Origin: Altererythrobacter sp. BO-6
GTDB taxonomy: Bacteria > Pseudomonadota > Alphaproteobacteria > Sphingomonadales > Sphingomonadaceae
Length of the DNA: 64,000 bases
Assembly: GCF_011047315.1 (NCBI RefSeq)
Contig: NZ_CP049259.1
Coordinates: forward strand, 1,984,001 to 2,048,000
Direction of reading: 5' to 3'
Shown here: in pieces, positions 54,234 to 62,549 of the stretch
Layout: the number at the start of each line of letters is the position of its first letter
How positions within the stretch are numbered: the first letter of the stretch is position 1
The notes under the pieces: model-generated
Databases searched by the model: none
Told to the model about the DNA's origin: nothing
What the model saw: only the letters and a program-made list of their open reading frames with translations
Program-made: the position numbers and the translations under genes

Positions 54234-55316
54234 ATGAGATCACTGCGAAACCTTGCCATCGCATGCGCTGCGATGATCGGCGTAATGCAACCGCTTCATG
54301 CCAGGGAAGCGATCGAACATGTTCCGGGCAAGGCATGGAAACATCCGCATGCCGCGCTGAGCATACCCGCGACATTGGCGGAATTGCCGCGTGTTTCCGG
54401 CATTTCCTATACCGACGACTATCTCGATATCGGCTTTACGTTCTTGAAGGGCTCGGACGAGATCACCCTCTACGTTTACCGCAATACCAATGGTGCGGTG
54501 CCGATCTGGTTTGCCCAGGCCCAGGACATGATCGAAGCGCGCGACCAATATGCCCGGCCGCAATTGGCGGGCCCGGTCGAAGCGATCAAACCGGCGGGTT
54601 CTCGCACGGCCTCGGGGCTGAAGGCGATCTATCAGCCCGGAGCAGATTCATCTTACGCCAGCACTGGCCTTGTCTTGTTCGCGACGGGCGAATGGTACGT
54701 CAAACTGCGGGCATCGTCAGATACCCTGTCGGTCGAACAGCTGTCGGCCCTGCTCGATAGGGCGGTCTCCGAACTGGCGGTGCCAAAGGGCGCAGCCGCC
54801 GGACCCTCCGCGATGCCGATTGAAGACTGCAAGACCCAGCTGGCCTATAGCGACAGCACACAGAACGCCCCGAAAGATCCTGCGGCAAACCTGTTGGGCG
54901 GCCTCATGGCCAAGATGACCAGCGAGAAGGCTTCGGCGGCAGGAAAGGGCGCTGGCGAGGATGCCCCGGCGCTTCAATGGTGTCGCGACAGCCGGGTCAG
55001 GCCGGGACTGGCGGCATATCGGCATCCCGATAATGATGACTACTATCTGCTGGCGGTTGGTGACAACGGCAATGCCCTGTCTGTCGGGCCTGACGCTGCG
55101 GCGGCAGTGCTGGCCGCCGAAAACAAGCGCGACATGGGCGAACGCTATTCGGTTACACTGATTCAGGCCGCAAAGAATTCGACCTTGCCGGCACAGGATG
55201 GCTTCCCGTCACCGCGGCGCGCCTTTGAAATCCTCAATCGGGAAAGCTTCACCACATCGGTCTCGACCTGGGGCGATTCCGGCACGCTCCAGATTGGCAA
55301 GGACTTGCTGGAATAG
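54234..55316 (+). CDS. Exported protein of unknown function
   Basis: 360 residues. Signal peptide (cleavage near LHARE, residue 24), then no recognisable domain: an N-terminal part with SYTDDYLDIGFTFLKGSDEITLYVYRN and a C-terminal half with cysteines CKTQ and CRDS. The ribosome site GGGAGGTAACGAT is excellent. Probably periplasmic. Convergent with the CaiB-type gene. Confidence 0.7.
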   Translation: MRSLRNLAIACAAMIGVMQPLHAREAIEHVPGKAWKHPHAALSIPATLAELPRVSGISYTDDYLDIGFTFLKGSDEITLYVYRNTNGAVPIWFAQAQDMIEARDQYARPQLAGPVEAIKPAGSRTASGLKAIYQPGADSSYASTGLVLFATGEWYVKLRASSDTLSVEQLSALLDRAVSELAVPKGAAAGPSAMPIEDCKTQLAYSDSTQNAPKDPAANLLGGLMAKMTSEKASAAGKGAGEDAPALQWCRDSRVRPGLAAYRHPDNDDYYLLAVGDNGNALSVGPDAAAAVLAAENKRDMGERYSVTLIQAAKNSTLPAQDGFPSPRRAFEILNRESFTTSVSTWGDSGTLQIGKDLLE

Positions 55317-55328
55317 CTTGCCCAGCTG

Positions 55329-56483
55329 TCAGTCGTCGTCCTCGCCCAGCATCGGCGAAGGGCGGTCGAGCGCCAGTTCTGCATCGGAGAAGGTGAAGGG
55401 GCTGCGCACGCCGGGCAGCCCGTCGAGATCGACCCGCATACCGCGTGCAACCACCTGCGGGTCGGCAAAGACCTGATCGATCGCATGGATCGGCCCGGCG
55501 GGGATGCCATGTTCATGGCATTGCTGGAGCAGCTCAGCTCGCGGGTGCTTGGCGGTCTCGGCGGCGATCATGGCGTCAAGTTCGGCGCGGTTGGCGATCC
55601 GCGCTTCATTGGTGGCAAAGCGCGGTTCTTCCAGCAAATCGTCGCGACCGAGAACCTTGAGCAGCTTGCGGAACAATCCGTCGTTGGCGGGGGCGAGGAT
55701 CAGCGGATCGTCAGCGGTTGGGAATACGCCATAGGCGCTCACCTGCGCATGCTCATTGCCCATGCGCGGCGGATTTTCCCCGGTGGTCAAGTAATGCATG
55801 GCCTGGCTGGCGAGCAGCCCGACAGAGCAGTCGAGCAGGCTCATATCGACATGCTGGCCCCTGCCGGTGCGGGTGCGCATCGCCAACGCGGCCTGGATGC
55901 CGATGACCGAATAGAGCCCGCAGGTCAGGTCCGAGATCGAGATGCCCATCTTCATCGGCTGGCCATTGGGCTCGCCGGTCAGCGCCATGAAACCGCTCAT
56001 CCCCTGGATCACGAAATCGTAGCCCGCTTCGTGCGCGCGGGGGCCGGTCTGGCCGAAGCCGGTGATCGAGCAATAGACGAGCCGCGGATTTGCCGCGGCG
56101 AGCGCGGGGTAGTCCAGCCCGAACTTCGCAAGGCTGCCGGTCTTGAAGTTCTCGACCACCACATCGGCGCCGGCGATCAGGGCCTTGACCCGGGCAAGAT
56201 CATCCGCGTTGCCGAAATCCGCAACGATCGAACGCTTGCCGCGATTGGTGGCGTGGTAATAGGCCGCCTCGCGGCGCGGCTCGCCATCAGGCCCTGTGCG
56301 CTCGACCCAGGGCGGCCCCCATTTGCGGGTGCCGTCGCCGTCGGGGCCTTCTACCTTGATCACGTCCGCGCCAAGGTCGGCCAGGATCTGCCCGGCCCAT
56401 GGCCCGGCAAGCACGCGCGCCAGCTCGACCACCTTGAGCCCGGCGAGCGGAGAAGCCGAATTGCGGGGTTCGTCGAGCCACAT
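55329..56483 (-). CDS. CaiB/BaiF family CoA transferase
   Basis: 384 residues, class III CoA transferase. LAGLKVVELARVLAGPWAGQILADLGADVIKVEGPDGDGTRKWGPP is the typical start; the catalytic aspartate lies in GISISDLTCGLYS. Substrate acid unknown. Follows scoA-scoB on the same strand with 9 bases spacing, so probably one operon. Confidence 0.88.
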   Translation of the reverse strand: MWLDEPRNSASPLAGLKVVELARVLAGPWAGQILADLGADVIKVEGPDGDGTRKWGPPWVERTGPDGEPRREAAYYHATNRGKRSIVADFGNADDLARVKALIAGADVVVENFKTGSLAKFGLDYPALAAANPRLVYCSITGFGQTGPRAHEAGYDFVIQGMSGFMALTGEPNGQPMKMGISISDLTCGLYSVIGIQAALAMRTRTGRGQHVDMSLLDCSVGLLASQAMHYLTTGENPPRMGNEHAQVSAYGVFPTADDPLILAPANDGLFRKLLKVLGRDDLLEEPRFATNEARIANRAELDAMIAAETAKHPRAELLQQCHEHGIPAGPIHAIDQVFADPQVVARGMRVDLDGLPGVRSPFTFSDAELALDRPSPMLGEDDD

Positions 56484-56492
56484 GGCCGTGCC

Positions 56493-57134
56493 TTAAAGCG
56501 CCACCTCGTAATGCGCCGTCGTCTTCGCGGCGATTTCGTCTGCCGTCACGCCGGGCGCCAGTTCGATCAGGCGGAACGGGCTGGAATGGTCGGGGCGGTG
56601 GAACACGCCGAGGTCAGTCACGATCATGTCGACCACGTTCTTGCCGGTCAGCGGCAGGGTGCAGGCGGGGATGAACTTCGGGCTGCCATCCTTGGCGTTA
56701 TGGTCCATTACGACGATGATCTTCTTGACCCCGGCAACGAGGTCCATTGCGCCGCCCATGCCCTTGATCATCTTGCCGGGGATCATCCAGTTGGCGATGT
56801 CTCCATTCTCAGCCACTTCCATCGCGCCCAGCACGGTCAGGTCGATATGCCCGCCGCGGATCATCGCAAAGCTTTGCGCACTGTCAAAATAGGCGCTGTG
56901 CGGCAGCTCGCTGATGGTTTGTTTGCCGGCATTGATCAGGTCGGGATCGACCTCGTCGTCATAAGGGAAGGGGCCAATTCCCAGCATGCCGTTTTCGCTT
57001 TGCAGCGTTACCTGCATGCCGGCCGGGATATGGTTGGCGACCAGCGTGGGGATGCCGATGCCAAGGTTGACGTAATAGCCGTCTTGCAGTTCCTGCGCTG
57101 CGCGCGCGGCCATCTGGTTGCGATCCCAGGGCAT
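56493..57134 (-). CDS. scoB: 3-oxoacid CoA-transferase subunit B
   Basis: 213 residues. The catalytic glutamate is Glu47 in [13 protein letters not shown]. Forms a heterodimer with subunit A, moving CoA between succinyl-CoA and acetoacetate. Start codon overlaps the scoA stop by one base. Confidence 0.93.
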   Translation of the reverse strand: MPWDRNQMAARAAQELQDGYYVNLGIGIPTLVANHIPAGMQVTLQSENGMLGIGPFPYDDEVDPDLINAGKQTISELPHSAYFDSAQSFAMIRGGHIDLTVLGAMEVAENGDIANWMIPGKMIKGMGGAMDLVAGVKKIIVVMDHNAKDGSPKFIPACTLPLTGKNVVDMIVTDLGVFHRPDHSSPFRLIELAPGVTADEIAAKTTAHYEVAL

Positions 57135-57841
57135 TAGGCGATCTCCCTTTCACGGACCGTTCTGAACTCGATCTTCTTGTCGTAGGGTGCACCCACGATC
57201 ATCCGGTTCACATAGACGCCGGGCAGGTGAATGCAGTCGGGATCGAGCGAACCGGCAGGCACCACTTTCTCCACTTCGACCACGCAAACCTTGCCGCAAG
57301 TGGCAGCCGGCACGTTGAAATTACGCGCCGTCTTGCGGAACACGACATTGCCGGTTTCGTCCGCCTTCCACGCCTTCACGATCGACAGATCGGCGAAGAT
57401 GCCGTGTTCGAGGATATAATCCTCGCCGTTGAACTGCTTCACTTCCTTGCCTTCGGCGACCTGAGTGCCGACCCCGGTCTTGGTGTAAAAGCCGGGAATA
57501 CCCGCGCCGCCCGCACGCATGCGTTCGGCCAGCGTGCCTTGCGGGCAGAATTCGACCTCCAGCTCGCCCGACAGGAATTGCCGTTCGAATTCCTTGTTCT
57601 CGCCGACATAGGACGAGATCATCTTTTTGACCTGCCGCGTGCGCAGCAGCATGCCGATGCCTTCGTTGTCGATCCCGGCATTGTTGCTGGCGAAAGTCAG
57701 GCCCTTCACCCCGCTGTCGCGGATCGCCACCAGCAGCCGCTCAGGGATGCCGCACAGGCCAAAGCCGCCGCTGGCAATCAGCATGTCGTCGCGCAGCAGG
57801 CCGTCAAGCGCGGCGGCGGCATCGGGATAAAGCTTCTGCAT
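57134..57841 (-). CDS. scoA: 3-oxoacid CoA-transferase subunit A
   Basis: 235 residues. The glycine loop [10 protein letters not shown] (near 21-30) and the [29 protein letters not shown] segment are diagnostic. Together with subunit B activates acetoacetate; also used in ketone/PHB catabolism. Upstream of it lies a 180-base divergent region with the methyltransferase. Confidence 0.93.
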   Translation of the reverse strand: MQKLYPDAAAALDGLLRDDMLIASGGFGLCGIPERLLVAIRDSGVKGLTFASNNAGIDNEGIGMLLRTRQVKKMISSYVGENKEFERQFLSGELEVEFCPQGTLAERMRAGGAGIPGFYTKTGVGTQVAEGKEVKQFNGEDYILEHGIFADLSIVKAWKADETGNVVFRKTARNFNVPAATCGKVCVVEVEKVVPAGSLDPDCIHLPGVYVNRMIVGAPYDKKIEFRTVREREIA

Positions 57842-58021
57842 GATTTCCTCTTGTTACAATCCGGGGGAGAGGCTCCTGCGGCGCATAGCCAATCCCCTGA
57901 CGGTGTCATCCGCTGTGTTTCGCCGGTCGAAAGGGAACGGGAGTTGGTCGGTTGCCGCTTGCCTTGTGGCGGGATCTAGCAGCTTCGTGATTGCCTTGGA
58001 TGCAGCGAATGAGGGGACATC

Positions 58022-58768
58022 ATGATGCGCAAACTTTTTTCTGTGACGGCACTGGCGCTGGCGATCTTGCCAACGGCGCCGGCATGGGCTGACGAGGTGG
58101 ACGATGCGATTGCCTCGGCCAGCCGCACAGAGGCGGACCGGGCGCTTGATGCGGGGCGGATGCCCGCAGAGGTTCTGCGGTTCAGCGCGGTAGAGCCAGG
58201 CGACACGATCGTCGATTTCATGGCAGGCGGCGGATATTATTCCGCGCTCCTGGCCGACCTGACCGGCAAGAAGGGCATGGTCTATGCTATCAACCCGGTG
58301 CGCTTCCATCCTGCGAATGAATGGGAGGGGCGCCTCGCCGCGCACAGCAACATCCGGCCGATGGCGGTCGATCCGCGCGCGATGGTGCTCGCTCCGGGCA
58401 GCGTCGACATGATCTTTGCGCACCTGACTTTCCACGACCTTTATTGGGAATCCGAACAATATGCCTTTCCCCGGCTCGATGTGGACGCGATGCTGGCGAA
58501 CTGGTTTGCAGCGGTGAAACCGGGCGGTGAGGTCATTATCGTCGACCATGTCGGCCCCACGGGTGATCCGCGCGAAGTGACCGACAAATTGCACCGGATT
58601 GCCCCGCAAACGGTCATCGCAGCGATGGGTAGTGCAGGATTCGAACTGGCGGGACAGTCCGATGTGCTGCGGCGCAGCGATGACGACCTGTCGAAGAACG
58701 TCTTCGACGAAGCGGTTCGAGGGAAGACCGACCGCTTCGTGATGAAATTTATCAAACGTGACAGCTAG
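58022..58768 (+). CDS. Exported class I SAM-dependent methyltransferase
   Basis: 248 residues with a signal peptide (MMRKLFSVTALALAILPTAPAWA, cleavage near 24). The SAM loop is DFMAGGGYYSALLADLTG and later VIIVDHVGPTGDP. A methyltransferase in the periplasm is unusual, since SAM is cytosolic; the fold may serve another role. Start at 58022 or 58025. Confidence 0.8.
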   Translation: MMRKLFSVTALALAILPTAPAWADEVDDAIASASRTEADRALDAGRMPAEVLRFSAVEPGDTIVDFMAGGGYYSALLADLTGKKGMVYAINPVRFHPANEWEGRLAAHSNIRPMAVDPRAMVLAPGSVDMIFAHLTFHDLYWESEQYAFPRLDVDAMLANWFAAVKPGGEVIIVDHVGPTGDPREVTDKLHRIAPQTVIAAMGSAGFELAGQSDVLRRSDDDLSKNVFDEAVRGKTDRFVMKFIKRDS

Positions 58769-58777
58769 ATGACGGGA

Positions 58778-58802
58778 CTTAGTTGCATCGCATGCAACTA
58801 AG
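58778..58802. promoter_or_regulatory. Perfect 11-bp inverted repeat after the methyltransferase gene
   Basis: CTTAGTTGCAT (58778-58788), CGC, ATGCAACTAAG (58792-58802). Ten bases past the stop codon. Resembles MarR-type operators (AGTTGCAT...ATGCAACT) but could also be a mRNA-end hairpin. Confidence 0.5.
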
Positions 58803-58832
58803 CATGTTTATTTCGCACTTGCACAAAATGCC

Positions 58833-58917
58833 GCTCTGCAACATACAGAGCCTGCCTTTATAGGCATCCTCTCCCAAAGACTTTCAGGCCCGGCCATTTG
58901 GTCGGGCCTTTTCTTTT
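58833..58917 (+). ncRNA. Candidate small RNA with terminator
   Basis: Two small hairpins, GCTCTG/CAGAGC (58833-58851) and TGCCT/AGGCA (58853-58866), then an unpaired CTCTCCCAAAGA stretch and a terminator stem AGGCCCG...CGGGCCT (58886-58909) followed by TTTTCTTTT. No ORF. The spacing from the methyltransferase gene (118 bases to the terminator) and CU-rich single strand resemble known alphaproteobacterial sRNAs. No promoter was resolved; it may be just the 3' UTR. Confidence 0.4.
58886..58917 (+). terminator. Rho-independent terminator
   Basis: AGGCCCG and CGGGCCT arms with an inner CCA/TGG pairing, followed by a T-rich tail. Ends transcription from the methyltransferase gene or the candidate sRNA and isolates the Cdc48 gene. 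Confidence 0.85.
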
Positions 58918-59045
58918 GCCTGTCAGGCAATCCTGCACGGCCGCCCATGCGCCCATTTGCGACCCACATAAATTTGCAGATCGCGTTCAGGCTTCCTAGC
59001 TTACATTCATCCTCTTGAATTCCGCTTCCCACGGAGAGCTTGCCC

Positions 59046-61392
59046 ATGGCCGATGCTGACGCGCCCACCAGGAAATCCAAGACTGACGCCAAGACCGTGC
59101 GCCTGCAAGTGGCGGCCGCGCGTCAGGAGGAATCGGGTCAGGGCATCGCCCGGATGCCGCGTTCGGCATTCCAGGAACTTGGCATCACCGAAGGTGATGT
59201 GGTCGAAATCACCGGCAAGCGCAGCACCCCTGCGATCGCCATGGCCGCCTATAGCGAGGACGAAGCGCTCGACGTGGTCCGGCTGGACGGGCTGCAGCGC
59301 GGCAATGCCGAAGTCGGCTCGGGCGAACACGTGACCATTGCCGTGGCGCAGTCGCGCCCGGCAACGCGCGTGGTATTCGCCCCTGCACAGCGCGAGATGC
59401 GGCTGCAGGGACCGGGGCAAGCGCTGAAGCGTAACTTCTTCCGCCGCCCGCTAATGGCGGGTGACATCGTCGCCACCACCGGCCAGCAGCCGGTGCAGAA
59501 TATGCCGCCCGACGTACGGCAATTGTTGCGCGCGCCGGCCTATGCGCTGACCCAGATCCGTCTTTCCGTGGTCTCGACCGCGCCCAAGGGCATCGTCCAT
59601 ATTGATGAGAATACCGAGGTGGAGCTGCGCGCCGAATTCGAGGAGCCGCGCGATGCGCGCGCGGTGGTCAATTATGACGATGTCGGCGGCATGTCCGACA
59701 CCATCAAGCAATTGCGCGAGATGGTAGAATTGCCGCTGCGCTATCCCGAGCTCTTCACCCGTCTTGGTGTTGATCCGCCCAAGGGCGTGCTGCTGCATGG
59801 CCCGCCGGGCACCGGCAAGACGCGGCTGGCGCAGGCCGTGGCGAACGAAAGCGACGCGACCTTCTTCACCATTAACGGGCCTGAGATCATGGGTTCGGGC
59901 TATGGCGAAAGCGAGGGGCGCCTGCGCGAAGTGTTCGAGGCGGCTGCGCGCGCCGCGCCGTCGATCATCTTCATCGACGAGATCGATCTCGATTGCGCCC
60001 AAGCGCACGCAGGTGCCGGGCGAAGCGGAAAAGCGGCTGGTGGCGCAACTGCTGACCTTGATGGACGGGCTGGAAGCGCGCGCCAACCTGGTGGTGATTG
60101 CCGCCACCAATCGGCCGGATGCGATCGACGAAGCGCTGCGGCGGCCGGGCCGGTTCGACCGCGAGATCGTGATCGGCGTGCCTGACGAAAGCGGGCGGCG
60201 CGAAATCCTCAGCATTCACACCCGCGGCATGCCGCTGGGCGAGAAGGTCGATCTGCAAGAGCTGGCCCGCACCACGCATGGCTTTGTCGGCGCGGATATC
60301 GCCGCGCTGGCGCGCGAAGCCGCGATCGAGGCGGTGCGGCGGATCATGCCCAAGCTCGACCTAGATGAGCGCACCATCCCGCCCGAAGTGCTGGAGGAAT
60401 TGTGTGTCGAACGGGATGATTTCCTTGCCGCACTCAAGCGCGTCCAGCCCTCTGCCATGCGCGAGGTTATGGTGCAGATCCCGCGCGTAAGCTGGAGCGA
60501 TATCGGAGGGGTGAGCGAGGCGGTCGACAAGCTCAAGGAAGGGATCGAACTGCCGCTGAAGAACCGCGCGGCGTTCGACCGGCTGGGCATCCGCCCGGCC
60601 AAGGGCTTCCTGCTCTACGGCCCGCCGGGCACCGGCAAGACGCTACTGGCCAAGGCCGTCGCGAAAGAGGCCGAGGCCAATTTCATCTCGATGAAGAGCA
60701 GCGACTTACTCAGCAAATGGTATGGCGAAAGCGAGCAACAGATCGCCCGCATGTTCCAGCGGGCGCGGTCAGTCGCGCCATGCGTGATCTTCATCGACGA
60801 GATCGACAGCCTGGTGCCCGCGCGTGGCAGCGGGCAGGGCGAGCCGCAGGTCACCGGCCGCGTGGTCAACACCATCCTGGCGGAAATGGACGGGCTGGAA
60901 GAGCTGCAATCGGTGGTGGTGATCGGGGCGACCAACCGCCCGGCGCTGGTCGATCCGGCGCTGCTGCGGCCGGGCCGGTTCGACGAGCTGGTTTATGTCG
61001 GCACGCCGGACAAGGCCGGGCGCGAGCATATCTTGCAGATCCACACCAAGGATATGCCGCTGGCGCAGGACGTCGATCTTGCTGCGATCGCCGGCAAGAC
61101 CGAGCGGTTCACCGGGGCCGACCTCGAGGACGTGGTCCGCCGCGCCGGCCTCAATGCGCTGCGCCGGGTGGGCGGCGAAGTGAGCGAGGTTGCCGCGCAG
61201 GACTTCACGGCTGCGCTGGAGGATTCGCGTGCGACCGTGACCGAAGCGATGGAAGCGGAATACAAGAAAATGCGCGGCGAGCTGAAGAAGCGCGCGGCCG
61301 AAGTTCGCCCGATCGGCTTCATTCACGAAGGCATGGTTGAGCCCATTCGTGACCGCAAGCACGGCGGGCCGGAGGAAAGCGGGATCGAGTAA
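59046..61392 (+). pseudogene. Cdc48/VAT-like double AAA ATPase, disrupted by one extra base
   Basis: Cdc48 N domain (VRLQVAAARQEESGQGIARMP onward) and two AAA modules. D1 has [16 protein letters not shown] (Walker A) and IIFIDEID (Walker B); D2 has [22 protein letters not shown] and VIFIDEID. Just after the first DEID the frame is lost: the plus-zero frame reads DEIDLDCAQ, while the next frame gives SIAPKRTQVPGEAEKRL. Deleting one base (the C at 59988) restores the normal sequence. The second frame runs to 61392 with D2 complete. Either an assembly or sequencing error, or a recent mutation. ATG at 59046. Confidence 0.88.
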
Positions 61393-61405
61393 GCGCGTAA
61401 AGGGC

Positions 61406-62500
61406 TCAGGCGCCTGGTGCGGCAGGCTCTTCGGCCTTGGCGTGGCCGCCGGGCAGTTCCAGCCGGTGCCGGATCAGCGCGTCAGGCTGGTTCTCCCGCA
61501 GCCATTTGAGCATGTGTTCGCGCAGGTCGCAGCGCAGCTCAAACAGCTCCCCGATGGTCTTCGCACTGACCGAAAGTCGCAGTTCCACGCTTTCGGGATA
61601 GGCTGCGGTCATGAGCAGCGCCATGTTGCGCCCGTCGAACAATGTGTGCGTCGTAACAAAGCGTTCGAACTCCGTGCGGATCGGGTCGATATCGGCAACC
61701 GGATCGAGGTGCAGCATAACCGCACCGGTCAGCGCCTCATTCTTGCGCGACCAGTTCTCGAAACTCTGGTCGAGGAAACGGCTGGTCGGCACGATCAGGA
61801 CCCGCTCGTCCCAGGTGCGCACGGTGACGAAGCTCATCTTGATTTCCTCGACCCGCCCGGTCTCGCCGTCGACCTTGACCAGGTCGCCGATCCGCAGCGG
61901 CTCGGTCACCGCCATCTGCAGGCCTGCGATAAGCGATTTCAGTGCGGGCTGTGCTGCGGCACCCACGGCCAGCGCGGCAAGGCCGGCCGATGCGAGCATG
62001 GTGGTGCCGATGTCGCGGACGCCGGGAATGCCCATCAGCATCAGGCCGACGGTAATGAGGATTATCGCGAAGGTCGCCGTGCGTGACAGGATGGCGATGC
62101 GTGTTCGCCGGCTGCGCATCGCCACCGGATCGTCGGATATTTCGAGCCGGTATTCCAGCGCTGCCGTGAAGGCCTTGACCAGCGTGTAGACGATCCAGCC
62201 GAGCAGGGCCGGGCGCACGAAACGGGCGATCGGTTCCCACACACCCTGAAGATGCGGGTCCGTTTGCGCGACAATGGTGACACCGATGGCGATGAATGAC
62301 CATTTGACCGGGCGGCGGACGCGCTCCACCACCATCTCGTCGACATGGGTTTCTGAAAGCGCGGTCAGCCGCCGGACAATCGCAAATACGGCCCGATAGA
62401 GCGCATAAGCAATCGAAACGGCGATAGCGACCAGGAGCGCTGCCTCACCGATCGCGATCCAGTCGATTTGCCAATTGGATGGATGGTATCTGTCCAGCAT
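61406..62500 (-). CDS. Small-conductance mechanosensitive channel (MscS family)
   Basis: 364 residues. Several helices, then the MscS pore helix and domain: AGLAALAVGAAAQPALKSLIAGLQMAVTEPLRIGDLVKVDGETGRVEEIKMSFVTVRTWDERVLIVPTSRFLDQSFENWSR. Longer N-terminal membrane part than E. coli MscS. Releases solutes on osmotic downshock. Stop lies 14 bases from the Cdc48 gene end (convergent). Confidence 0.93.
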   Translation of the reverse strand: MLDRYHPSNWQIDWIAIGEAALLVAIAVSIAYALYRAVFAIVRRLTALSETHVDEMVVERVRRPVKWSFIAIGVTIVAQTDPHLQGVWEPIARFVRPALLGWIVYTLVKAFTAALEYRLEISDDPVAMRSRRTRIAILSRTATFAIILITVGLMLMGIPGVRDIGTTMLASAGLAALAVGAAAQPALKSLIAGLQMAVTEPLRIGDLVKVDGETGRVEEIKMSFVTVRTWDERVLIVPTSRFLDQSFENWSRKNEALTGAVMLHLDPVADIDPIRTEFERFVTTHTLFDGRNMALLMTAAYPESVELRLSVSAKTIGELFELRCDLREHMLKWLRENQPDALIRHRLELPGGHAKAEEPAAPGA

Positions 62501-62549
62501 TACGCGGGACCTATGGACCGATTGCCGTGGTTACAAGCCATATGGGGTC

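Noticed and set aside
55485..57137. Plus-strand ORF of 550 codons opposite the CoA-transferase genes
   Set aside because: It spans two real minus-strand genes and their junction, and looks like an Arg/His/Asp-rich shadow.
59980..60000. Programmed ribosomal frameshift in the Cdc48 gene
   Set aside because: No slippery sequence or downstream structure was recognised, and bacterial homologues are read in one frame as far as I know; error or mutation is simpler.
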